NCBI GenBank assembly: GCA_021298315.1
Contig: JAJTFC010000001.1
Span: forward strand, 35,845-99,844
Source: Planctomycetaceae bacterium
GTDB lineage: Bacteria; Planctomycetota; Planctomycetia; Pirellulales; Pirellulaceae
Length of the DNA stretch: 64,000 nt
Direction: 5' to 3'
Below, one piece after another: positions 45,901-53,569 of this stretch; positions within the stretch are counted from its first letter, which is position 1; each line of letters opens with the position of its first letter. The notes beneath the pieces were generated by a model. That model had not been told where the DNA came from, ran no database searches, and saw only the letters and a list, made by a program, of their open reading frames with translations. The position numbers were made by a program, and so were the translations under genes.

Positions 45901-46883
45901 CTGAGCGATTGAGGCATTCCGGACAGGGTATCTACAACACGGCAGGAGGAAGGCTCGAAGCCAACCAGAACTTCCAAGTTGCTTATTTGCCAAAGGACGA
46001 GCAACTCCAAAGGCTCGGGGCACTCCCCTGGGTACCTGTCCCCTATTCGCCCACAACAAATTCGATAGGTCGCCGGGTGGTTTTCGAAGGCCACAAAATG
46101 GCCACATGGGACTCGAAAATCCTCCAGTCCAACCTCACCAATATTGCCAAACCATCGATGTCCGTTTGGACCCTCGGTGATAGCGTATCGATTGAACCAT
46201 CTGTCGTTCGAACCCTACAATCGGCACCAGGTCGAAACGCAATGATTGTATCGAGCCATGATGACCTTGTCGCTTCGCTAGTTGCAAGCTGGATTCAAAC
46301 CAGTCGGCTCACCGGTGCAGCCGATTCCTTTTGGTTGCTTGACGGCAGTCGGAGCGAAGACGTGCAGATCCAGCGATTGATACATCAAGTAAAACAAGAC
46401 GACGATTGTAAGATTTTTGGATCCCGGCAAGTGGAAGAGGCTCTGGGATCACTCGATGAACTATTGACCCAAAGACTCGCCGAACCTCATGCCCCACACC
46501 CAACCTTAGTCCTCTTGATCCTGAACCTAGCCAAATTCCGAGAGCTTAGGCGGGAAGAGGATTACTCGTTTTCAAGTTCAGAAGGACCCGCGAAACCCGA
46601 TGCAGTTTTAGCCAAATTGCTTTCGGATGGACCCGGGGTTGGAATTCACGTTTGCCTTTGGTCCGATTCTGTTTCAACGCTCACTCGATGGCTCTCTCGC
46701 GGATCGATACGAGACATAGAACTTCGAGTCCTAGGTCAAATGTCCGCGAATGATTCCAACCAAATGATCGACAACAACCAAGCAAACCGATTGGATCGCA
46801 ACGTGATGCTCGTCCACGATGATGCCGACGGCAAAGCGACCAAGTTCCGTCCCTTCAGCCTCGACAGTATCCTCGGTAGCTGA
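42915..46883 (+). CDS. FtsK/EccC-like multi-domain ATPase
   Basis: About 1,322 residues from ATG 42915 (an earlier in-frame ATG at 42801 would add 38 residues of unlikely sequence). A coiled-coil N-terminus (about 20-200) leads to two adjacent membrane helices (about 240-295), then a second coiled coil. A degenerate RecA-like region with no P-loop follows (about 500-760). A canonical FtsK/SpoIIIE ATPase comes next, with Walker A AGKTGSGKSS near 810 and Walker B ILIVIDEFQEL near 915. Another degenerate module lies from about 1,080 to the end (LVLLILNLAKF as a Walker B remnant). This three-module plan recalls EccC/EssC of type VII secretion, not DNA-translocating FtsK. No ESX substrates are visible nearby. 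It converges on the next gene with a 6-bp gap. Confidence 0.8.
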   Translation: MKSKSIESDSTTPAASPKERFGATQGRHLLDLQTRALRGLSTRWKKLSESFAVDSVVLSQKISDFQSQFRLQSSELIEQHKKQLQELQTQWDEQIDEALGRSELGTLEKTRWENQTLKTLKTKRKDAEAKQESDYSQAKSRLHSELEKSRALARQNLDQTLAKLDVQKTSIDELSTEIREWVALKTGTTLSSNSNGTNTIPPRSLAHIESLSAMAKEFEALKASYIEKKKTLQSNKAATIVSIPLLFFIALLSGGVAFAVASMLKATPLILAIASLLAAILVPILLYIAALPLVARSIRSSVSGLLEEEQSLGQLLDRGRAIAEATLKREYSKFDQQYQQSLALAQQKHQELLAQINTDYQTKKTTAIDSTVRDKANFRQKRMDAFESLNQQFPEQIRALKGDQDKATANFQQRSKATLDSLNAAFRSSQQYLAKRWTDGIEFLKSLGSNTDKSIQRRFPNWNDSAFSTEDWSRDEVSLALPLGHFKPIQTITQDHPAKNRSVEFEMLRQLAGKLESVGDLPLVYDLIGKGGLILRTEDPESREHAHLVMRNLLLRAVTALPAGMLQVTVIDPEGLGKKYSWLMHLADIDPELVNHRVWTQPIHIANQLALTTRHIEDVIQQSLRNQFRNLYEYNQKAGPMAIPYRMIVWSGFPFGLDDASWQSLCSILSSGSRCGVGVLIDWPSSIQWPTFADTSKLTEFALLANVHKSDANEYKLQIEIPELKAFPARMESPPDEATVASIMQKHLVAAANIGKRIVPFETIASQPETIHLRSSADGLEIPIGISDSGRIQSLVLGEGTSQHVLIAGKTGSGKSSLLHTMISSAALEYSPEELRLVLLDFKKGVEFQVYSELQLSHADIIGIESRREFGLSTLEYLDRILSARGEAFRQWGVQDLPSLKRKHPDVRLPRILIVIDEFQELFVEDDKLSQQASMLMDRIVRQGRSFGMHLVLASQTLGGAYSLPRTTLAQMAVRIALQCDSSDAMLILSEDNTAAERLRHSGQGIYNTAGGRLEANQNFQVAYLPKDEQLQRLGALPWVPVPYSPTTNSIGRRVVFEGHKMATWDSKILQSNLTNIAKPSMSVWTLGDSVSIEPSVVRTLQSAPGRNAMIVSSHDDLVASLVASWIQTSRLTGAADSFWLLDGSRSEDVQIQRLIHQVKQDDDCKIFGSRQVEEALGSLDELLTQRLAEPHAPHPTLVLLILNLAKFRELRREEDYSFSSSEGPAKPDAVLAKLLSDGPGVGIHVCLWSDSVSTLTRWLSRGSIRDIELRVLGQMSANDSNQMIDNNQANRLDRNVMLVHDDADGKATKFRPFSLDSILGS

Positions 46884-46889
46884 AGTGTT

Positions 46890-47948
46890 TTATTTCTTCG
46901 AATTTCGATCGTCGCTGCTGCTAGGTTTGCTGGCCGTTCTCGGTTCAATCTTGGTAGACACAACGCGATCTTCAAGCCTCGAAGAATACTCGAGCAAGCT
47001 TCCTGGTCCAGAAAACGAGACGACTTGATGATCCCAAGCCAGTTCCTTGGAGATCATCCGGCCAGCGTCGATATCGAATTGAATCGTACCGTTGCTCAGT
47101 TGCTGCATCACCTGCGCTTCCTCGGTTGGATCATTGACCGGGGATAGTGGTTCGCTACGCACTGAGATCGTTGCCACTCCAGCGCTTACCTTCTCCAACC
47201 TGAAAAACTCTCTAAATTTAACCATCCGCGATGTTCCATCCTTGCGGTCAATCCTCAACTCCCGCGGGATTTCCCATGTTGCACCGATCGATACGGAGCT
47301 TTCTGGCAACGGCAAAGTGATATCTCCCATCCCCATGTGAGGCGGATCTTTGGAATCGCTTCTCGCTACAACCAAGCCACGCGCATCGATGCGGATCGTC
47401 GACACCACCTTACCGACTGTGTCGAGCGCTCCTGCAAACTGCACCGGTACCTGTTCGGCTGGCTCCTTGGTGTTGTAACGAATCTCCTCGCTGGAACCAA
47501 ATTGCTGGCTCAAGTCGATCGCTTCGACGGTGTATTCAAAGGTTGTTCCTTTTTCGTCGGCTTCCAACACCCGCCAAGCCTTGTCGGTAATCGTGCGACT
47601 CGATGCGTCTTGGAGAACCGAGTTGATCCTTGTGATGTTCTTAGACAAGTGAGTGACCTCACTTCTGAGAACCAAGCCAGGTTCAAAGCGGTATCTCAAA
47701 AGGTATTTCTCTGCCTCCTCAGTTGCCGGTGTCTCCTTGAGCGTTTTCGGCTCCACCTTACGCAGCTTGGTTCCGTCTTGCGTTACGATCTCATCAGAAT
47801 CGATCGCCGCAGGCTTTTGTGGTGTCTCCTGCGTCTTGGCCGGCGTTGCCTTAACGGGCTTCTTGCCCCGACCTGACTGTGCCAACGTATCGGTGCCAGC
47901 CAAGCATAGAAATCCAAACACCAAAATACCGTACACGAGTGCACGCAT
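46890..47948 (-). CDS. Exported DUF6263-like protein
   Basis: 352 residues with a signal peptide (MRALVYGILVFGFLCLAGTD, then TLAQ), a Lys/Pro/Thr-rich linker, and a beta-rich domain from about residue 80 (YLLRYRFEPGLVLRSEVTHL, FEYTVEAIDLS, GATWEIPRELRI, GTIQFDIDAGRM). The pattern matches the DUF6263 group of planctomycete exported proteins, by impression only. GGAG eight bases before ATG 47948 supports the start. The C-terminus is a short Ser/Lys tail. Function unknown. Confidence 0.65.
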   Translation of the reverse strand: MRALVYGILVFGFLCLAGTDTLAQSGRGKKPVKATPAKTQETPQKPAAIDSDEIVTQDGTKLRKVEPKTLKETPATEEAEKYLLRYRFEPGLVLRSEVTHLSKNITRINSVLQDASSRTITDKAWRVLEADEKGTTFEYTVEAIDLSQQFGSSEEIRYNTKEPAEQVPVQFAGALDTVGKVVSTIRIDARGLVVARSDSKDPPHMGMGDITLPLPESSVSIGATWEIPRELRIDRKDGTSRMVKFREFFRLEKVSAGVATISVRSEPLSPVNDPTEEAQVMQQLSNGTIQFDIDAGRMISKELAWDHQVVSFSGPGSLLEYSSRLEDRVVSTKIEPRTASKPSSSDDRNSKK

Positions 47949-48038
47949 TCGAAGGTCTCCGTACCAATACTACTGAAACTACCTATCGGAACGATAGCAA
48001 ACTCGATCTCTGGGAGTCAAGACAATTTGAAATTGGCA

Positions 48039-48995
48039 TCAATCCTGGAAAAAGACCTTATCGGCTGTCTTGCCTAAAATCGCTTTCTTCTCATTTTCAT
48101 CGAGAAAATCGGCGTGCGTCGCGATGAGCGCAAACGAAGAAGCATAAGAATGTGGGCCCTGGACCTGATAGGGGCAATCGCTTCCCCACATCAGCCGATT
48201 CGCCGAAAAGGCATCTCGCAGTTGCTTGATCATTGGTAGAAGATCCTTGTAAGGCTCTTTCTTCTGTCCGAGAGCATAGAAAGCCGATGTTTTGACATAG
48301 AGCTTATCGAAGCGGGATAACTTGCAGAGCCTTTCCAAATCTCTCTGATCAACCTCTCCACGCATGCCAATCCTTGAGAAATGATCGATGACAATCCTCG
48401 TGTTGGGATACTTCGTCGCCATCCTTTCAATGGTAGGGAGCACCTCTGGGTCGGACAACATGCAGATCGCTTGCTGGGTTTCCGCCGCTGTCTTGAACAT
48501 CGCATCGATCCCTGGGCTGCTATCCCAAGTGGCTACATTCTTTGCGTTCGCATAAAGACGAAATCCTCGAACCCCTCGTCGTTTCAGATCGATCATCTTG
48601 GCTGCCACTTCCGGTGCATCATGATCAATGATCGCAACCCCCCGAAAAACCTTTGGCCATCTGCTGATGCAATCGAGCATGTAGCTGTTATCAAATCCAA
48701 AGAAACTCATCTGAATAAGCACAACTCTTTGAACATCTTCCTTTTGACCTAGTCGAATGATTTCCTCCGGCGTGAATGCTTCTGGGTCAACATCCGCTGG
48801 AGTGAATTTTGAATCCAGTGGATATTTCTCTGTAAGCTTTGGCCAAACATGAACATGGGAATCAACATAATCCCCCGATGGTCTCGCCAGAAAACCACTC
48901 GCTTGGGTAACCTTCAACTGGCTTGCTATACCGGCACCGATAGCCACAGATCCAGCACCGAAGATCAACCGCCTACGACTGACTCGACTTGGCAT
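48039..48995 (-). CDS. Tat-exported amidohydrolase (TIM-barrel metal hydrolase)
   Basis: 318 residues. A twin-arginine-type N-terminus (RRRLIFGAGSVAIGAGIAS) precedes an amidohydrolase-2 barrel. DSHVHVWP near residue 46 supplies the HxH metal ligands, IVIDHFSRIG holds a further His, and WGSDCPYQV near 275 gives the catalytic Asp. This is the family of 2-pyrone-4,6-dicarboxylate lactonase/ACMSD-like enzymes; the substrate cannot be told. AGGAG lies inside the end of the upstream M20 gene, and the junction TGAAATG indicates translational coupling with it. Confidence 0.88.
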   Translation of the reverse strand: MPSRVSRRRLIFGAGSVAIGAGIASQLKVTQASGFLARPSGDYVDSHVHVWPKLTEKYPLDSKFTPADVDPEAFTPEEIIRLGQKEDVQRVVLIQMSFFGFDNSYMLDCISRWPKVFRGVAIIDHDAPEVAAKMIDLKRRGVRGFRLYANAKNVATWDSSPGIDAMFKTAAETQQAICMLSDPEVLPTIERMATKYPNTRIVIDHFSRIGMRGEVDQRDLERLCKLSRFDKLYVKTSAFYALGQKKEPYKDLLPMIKQLRDAFSANRLMWGSDCPYQVQGPHSYASSFALIATHADFLDENEKKAILGKTADKVFFQD

Positions 48996-48996
48996 T

Positions 48997-50133
48997 TCAA
49001 AACTCCTGAATCATTCTTTGATAGTATTCAAACGCGGCTCGAACTTGTTGGATATCGACGAACTCACATTCAGTGTGCGCTTGGTCAATGCTCCCTGGCC
49101 CAAAAATAATGGTTTCGATCCCTAAAGCCCGAATCTGGGTGCCATCGGAACCATAAGCGACCCCTTCGACTTGATCACTATATCCCATTTCATCGAGGAC
49201 ACGACAAGAGAGACGAGCAATCTGAGCGTCAGCAGGTGTTTCCAGGCCCGCATCGTAGAGCATGGGCGATTCCATTTCGAAATCAGAGCCTGGAATCGCT
49301 CGTGAAACCGTATCAACGACCGCTTGGTAACCGGATAAAACTTCTTCCAGTTTTTCCTGCGGTAAAAGCCTCCGGTCGATCTGGATGGCACAACGATCAG
49401 GCACAAAGTTGACTTGCACTCCACCTTCAATGAGTCCGACATTTCCCGTTGCACAACCCAAGAGAGGATGCTGTATTTCTGCAAGTGATCGATGGTAATC
49501 TTGCAAAGCGACCAGCAAGTGGCCCATATGTTCGATGGCATTAATCCCCAAGTGAACCTTGGAACTATGGGCCTGCTTTCCTTTAGCGATAATTCGCCAA
49601 CGCAAAACCCCCTTGCTCGCAACGACGGTCTTCAATTCCGTTGGCTCGGCGACGATCGCCGCAGTCGCTTCGAGCGTCTCGCAAAGTTTCTTAACGCCGA
49701 GACAAGAAAACTCCTCATCGATGACGCTTGCAACTAAGATCGAACTCTTGGGAATCACTCCCTGTTGCTTCGCGTTGGCTACTGCGGCCATCATGCATGC
49801 CAATCCCGCCTTGGTATCACAAGAACCCCGTCCGTAGAGTTTCCCCTGCGAAATCTTTGGGTCAAACGGTGGGATCGTCATCCCTGCCACAGACACCGTA
49901 TCCATGTGCGCTTCGAGCAGCAACCGTCTTTTGGTGTCCATGCCAGGTAACTCCGCGATGACGTTGTCTCTACCCGGAAGTACGTTTTGTCGACGATTTT
50001 CGATTCCATGGGTGTTCCAAAAATTCTCAACAAAATCTGCAAGCCCCCCTTCACCCGGCCCTCCAGGATAAAACGCATTGACACTATTGATGCGAACGAG
50101 TTGCTCTAGTATGTGAATCGGATCGATGGTCAT
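48997..50133 (-). CDS. M20-family metallopeptidase (ArgE/DapE/acetylornithine deacetylase-like)
   Basis: 378 residues from ATG 50133; a longer frame to 50178 adds an unlikely 15 residues. Zn-binding motifs of the M20 family are present: LLEAHMDTVSVAG near 67, GRGSCDTKAGLACMMAA near 97, the catalytic EE pair in VIDEEFSCLG near 135, and a C-terminal GPGSIDQAHTECEFV. A dimerisation domain with AHSSKVHLGINAIEHM is in the middle. The overall profile is acetylornithine deacetylase-like, but the coupling to an exported amidohydrolase rather than to arg genes leaves the substrate open, so no symbol is given. Confidence 0.88.
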   Translation of the reverse strand: MTIDPIHILEQLVRINSVNAFYPGGPGEGGLADFVENFWNTHGIENRRQNVLPGRDNVIAELPGMDTKRRLLLEAHMDTVSVAGMTIPPFDPKISQGKLYGRGSCDTKAGLACMMAAVANAKQQGVIPKSSILVASVIDEEFSCLGVKKLCETLEATAAIVAEPTELKTVVASKGVLRWRIIAKGKQAHSSKVHLGINAIEHMGHLLVALQDYHRSLAEIQHPLLGCATGNVGLIEGGVQVNFVPDRCAIQIDRRLLPQEKLEEVLSGYQAVVDTVSRAIPGSDFEMESPMLYDAGLETPADAQIARLSCRVLDEMGYSDQVEGVAYGSDGTQIRALGIETIIFGPGSIDQAHTECEFVDIQQVRAAFEYYQRMIQEF

Positions 50134-50316
50134 TTTGGAAAACTGTCTAGACGGATGAAGTTGCCTGCTATGCCACACAATCTTACCAAATGATTTTCTT
50201 CCTGCTTCAAAAAAGTCCTGCCTGAGGGCTCACGATAGGAACCTAAGTTCGACTACAATGCACGCTTCAAAACACAACTTTTAGACTCACATTACTCCGC
50301 CTTTGACAAAGCTCTT

Positions 50317-52485
50317 ATGGTTCGCAGTTACCACTCGATTTGCAATACGATTTCCCTAGCTGTATCGCTTGCTTTGATCGCTATCCATGCGGCTTTTGCT
50401 CAAGAGCCAAAGAGCAATCTACTGTATCCGAAATCGAAGGTAGTAGAACAAGTCGACGACTACCATGGAACCAAGGTCAACGATCCGTTTCGTTGGCTTG
50501 AGGATGTTGACTCTGAGGATACAAAAACCTGGGTCAGCGAGCAAAACAAGCTGACCTTCGATTATCTCGAAAGCATTCCTGCCCGAACTCGGTTCAAGCA
50601 ACGACTAACTCAGTTGTGGAACTTTGAACGGTATGGATTGCCACGTCAGTACGGTCAGACCTACTTCTACACCTACAACAACGGCCTTCAAAATCAAAAC
50701 ATCCTTTATACTGCCCAGTCGATCGACGAAGCTGGACTGAAGAATCAAAAACTCCTTCTGGATCCCAACCTGCTCAGTCAAGATGGAACCGTCGCACTCA
50801 GCGGATACGTCCCAAGCGATGATGGAAAGTACTTAGCCTACGGAGTGGCGGAGTCTGGAAGCGACTGGAATGTTTGGCGCATCAGGGATGTCGTCACCGC
50901 GAAAGATCTTCCAGAGACCATCCGCTGGGTGAAATTTAGTTCCGTCGCCTGGACCAGCGACAATCTTGGCTTTTTCTATAGCCGATACGATGAGCCAAAA
51001 GAGAACGAATTCACCGGCGTGAATTATTTCCAGAAGCTCTATTACCACCGCGTAGGGACTGAGCAATCCCAAGACATCCTTGTGTACGATCGCTCCGATC
51101 AAAAGGAATGGGGGTTTGGCGGAAGCGTCTCGGATGACGGAAAATATCTGGCGATCTCCGTCTGGCGTGGAACCGAAAAAAAGAATCTTTTCTTCTACGC
51201 ACCGATCGCCGATGGCAAGATCCCGACAAAGGATCAAGTCGTCGAGCTTATCCCAGAATTTACCGCAGATTGGCAATTCCTCGGGAATGATGGTAAACGA
51301 TTCTATTTTGAAACCGACGATTCCGCACCTAAGCATCGAGTTATCGCAATCGATCTGGACAACCCGAACCCGAAGAACTGGAAAACGCTCGTCCCAGAAA
51401 CAGATCATTCGATCGAAAGTTCGAGCTTGCTCGGGAATCGCTTCCTGATTCACTACATCCAAGATGCCACGAGTACCGTTAAGGAATATTCGATCGAAGG
51501 TAAACCAGGGCAAGAGCTAAAGATCCCGTCGCTTGGGACTGTCGCAGGACTTGAGGGCAAGCGTTCGACAAAGGAAACCTTCTTCTCGTTTACCAATTAC
51601 ATCACACCTCCGACTGTTTTTAAACTCAACTTGGAATCGCTCGAATCCACCACATGGAAATCGCCAAAACTAGAATTCGATCCGGCGAATTTTATTACAG
51701 AGAGAATTTTTTACACCAGCAAGGATGGAACCCGCATTCCGATGATCCTTTCGAGGAAGAAAGGGAGCCAGAAGAATGGGCAACTGCCGACGATCCTCTA
51801 CGGATATGGAGGCTTCAACATCTCCATCACGCCTAACTTCTCGCCAGCCAACCTCGCTTGGATGGAGCAAGGTGGAATGTACGCTGTGGCCAACTTAAGA
51901 GGCGGTGGTGAGTACGGTCGAGACTGGCATGAATCGGGGATGCTGGACAAGAAGCAGCGAGTTTTCGATGATTTCATCTCAGCGGCAGAATACTTAATCA
52001 AGGAGAATTACACCAGTAGTTCGAGGCTTGCGATATCAGGTCGAAGCAACGGCGGCCTTTTGGTTGGAGCCACGATGACTCAGCGACCAGATTTATTCGC
52101 CGTAGCATTACCCGCTGTCGGTGTCATGGACATGTTGCGATTCCATCAATTCACCATCGGTTGGGCTTGGGTAAGCGAGTTCGGAAGCTCCGAAAATCCA
52201 AATCAATTCCAAACACTCTTGAAGTACTCTCCGTTGCATCGTTTAACACCCGGTACACGGTATCCCGCAACACTCATCACCACCGGTGATCATGACGACC
52301 GCGTTGTGCCGGGCCATTCCTACAAGTTCGCTGCGAGACTCCAAAGTTGTCAAAGCGGTACACGGCCCACGTTGATACGCATCGAAACCAGTGCTGGCCA
52401 CGGTGCTGGTACCCCCGTCGCAAAACTGATCGATACAGCCGCAGACACCTTAGGTTTCGTGTGGAAAAATTTCGGCCTCGAGTAG
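50317..52485 (+). CDS. Prolyl oligopeptidase (S9A serine peptidase)
   Basis: 722 residues with a signal peptide (LAVSLALIAIHAAFAQ). The seven-bladed propeller domain starts with VNDPFRWLEDVDS and holds repeated FYSRYDEP-type segments. The alpha/beta-hydrolase domain has the nucleophile in SGRSNGGLLVG (Ser near 578), the acid in DHDDRVVP (near 660) and the His in SAGHGAG (near 692). The AVANLRGGGEYGRDWH motif is also typical of S9A. The length equals that of bacterial and eukaryotic prolyl oligopeptidases. Export makes this a periplasmic peptidase that trims proline-containing peptides. Confidence 0.96.
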   Translation: MVRSYHSICNTISLAVSLALIAIHAAFAQEPKSNLLYPKSKVVEQVDDYHGTKVNDPFRWLEDVDSEDTKTWVSEQNKLTFDYLESIPARTRFKQRLTQLWNFERYGLPRQYGQTYFYTYNNGLQNQNILYTAQSIDEAGLKNQKLLLDPNLLSQDGTVALSGYVPSDDGKYLAYGVAESGSDWNVWRIRDVVTAKDLPETIRWVKFSSVAWTSDNLGFFYSRYDEPKENEFTGVNYFQKLYYHRVGTEQSQDILVYDRSDQKEWGFGGSVSDDGKYLAISVWRGTEKKNLFFYAPIADGKIPTKDQVVELIPEFTADWQFLGNDGKRFYFETDDSAPKHRVIAIDLDNPNPKNWKTLVPETDHSIESSSLLGNRFLIHYIQDATSTVKEYSIEGKPGQELKIPSLGTVAGLEGKRSTKETFFSFTNYITPPTVFKLNLESLESTTWKSPKLEFDPANFITERIFYTSKDGTRIPMILSRKKGSQKNGQLPTILYGYGGFNISITPNFSPANLAWMEQGGMYAVANLRGGGEYGRDWHESGMLDKKQRVFDDFISAAEYLIKENYTSSSRLAISGRSNGGLLVGATMTQRPDLFAVALPAVGVMDMLRFHQFTIGWAWVSEFGSSENPNQFQTLLKYSPLHRLTPGTRYPATLITTGDHDDRVVPGHSYKFAARLQSCQSGTRPTLIRIETSAGHGAGTPVAKLIDTAADTLGFVWKNFGLE

Positions 52486-52502
52486 TTGAGAACGTCCTTA
52501 GC

Positions 52503-53183
52503 GTGCATGCATCGCAAATTCTATTTGAAGACAACCATCTGCTGGTCCTCAACAAGCCCGCCGATTGGATTGTACAAGGTGCTTCGACCGATCAACGCAG
52601 CTTGCTCGAGTCAGCCCGACTCTACATCAAAAACAAGTACGAGAAACCTGGAAACGTCTACCTTGGGGTCGTGAGTCGACTCGATGCACCCGTGACGGGT
52701 GCGGTACCTTTCGCGAGAACCAGCAAGTGTGCATCGAGATTGAGCGAACAATTTCGGAGCCATACGGTCACGAAGGTATACTGGGCGATTGTATCAGGAG
52801 CACCCAAGGCGATCGAAGGACGCTTGGAGCAAACACTCCTCAGAAGGCCAAACGATACGATCACCAGGGTCTGTCCATCGGGTAACACCGAGGGCCAGTT
52901 AGCAATTCTTGAGTATCGAGTCGTGAGCTGTACAAAGTCGCATTCTTTCTTGAGCATCCAACTGATCACGGGGCGGAAGCATCAGATACGATGCCAATTA
53001 GCGTCGATCGGGTGTCCAATCCTTGGCGACCGACTCTACGGCTCCCAGGAGAGCTTCGCACAAGGTATTGCATTGCACTGTCAGCACTTAGAGTTCGATC
53101 ACCCGACGACCAAAGATCGTATGAGGATTGCGGCCGAACCCCCGATCTATTGGCCAGCGAATTTTCGTACTAGCGACCGCTGA
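52503..53183 (+). CDS. RluA-family pseudouridine synthase
   Basis: About 226 residues from GTG 52503 (HASQILFEDNHLLVLNKPADW), the usual N-terminus of the S4-less RluA branch. The open frame reaches back to 52347 but would overlap the peptidase gene and lacks family sequence there. The catalytic Asp lies in SRLDAPVTGAVPFAR, and the later ITGRKHQIRCQLASIG and GDRLYG motifs confirm the fold. It modifies uridines in rRNA or tRNA; which site is not clear. The start lies 17 bp after the peptidase stop. The TGA stop lies in the first bases of the dispersed repeat that fills the following intergenic region. Confidence 0.9.
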   Translation: MHASQILFEDNHLLVLNKPADWIVQGASTDQRSLLESARLYIKNKYEKPGNVYLGVVSRLDAPVTGAVPFARTSKCASRLSEQFRSHTVTKVYWAIVSGAPKAIEGRLEQTLLRRPNDTITRVCPSGNTEGQLAILEYRVVSCTKSHSFLSIQLITGRKHQIRCQLASIGCPILGDRLYGSQESFAQGIALHCQHLEFDHPTTKDRMRIAAEPPIYWPANFRTSDR

Positions 53184-53525
53184 TGAACACTTATATTCGC
53201 TAATGCAGAACAAAACCGACCGCTGATGAACACTGATGAACGCTGATGCAGCATCACGCGATGGCCCCTTTTCGCCAAAGGCGATACTCATCGTAGCCTG
53301 GGGTAACGCCCCAGGGATAGGGTGCTCGGACAGTGACCGCACACGGCACAGTGCAAACGATCACCGAATTGGGATATCGATTCTTTTCCTGACCGCTGAT
53401 GAAAACTCATATTCGCTAATGCAGAACAAAACCGACCGCTGATGAACACTGATGCAGAACCACGCGATGGCCCCCTTTTCGCCAAAGGCGATACTCATCG
53501 TAGCCTGGGGCAACGCCCCAGGGAT
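53175..53525. repeat. Duplicated intergenic repeat related to the 36-kb tandem repeat
   Basis: Two copies, 53175-53318 and 53391-53525, fill the 386-bp gap between RluA and valS. Each begins with GACCGCTGATGAA (same core as the 95-bp repeat at 36 kb), has ATATTCGCTAATGCAGAAC in the middle, and ends with TAGCCTGGGG(T/C)AACGCCCCAGG, a 7-bp hairpin with a five-base loop. Inside, CTGATG recurs every 10 bp. The gap between the two copies (53319-53390) is unrelated sequence. No gene is supported in this stretch. Confidence 0.88.
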
Positions 53526-53569
53526 GCGTTGGCCGGACTTTACGAAACGATCTATGAGGATGATGCTCG

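Noticed and set aside
52347..52502. N-terminal extension of the RluA-family protein
   Set aside because: This part overlaps the prolyl oligopeptidase gene in another frame and has no family sequence; the GTG at 52503 gives the expected N-terminus.
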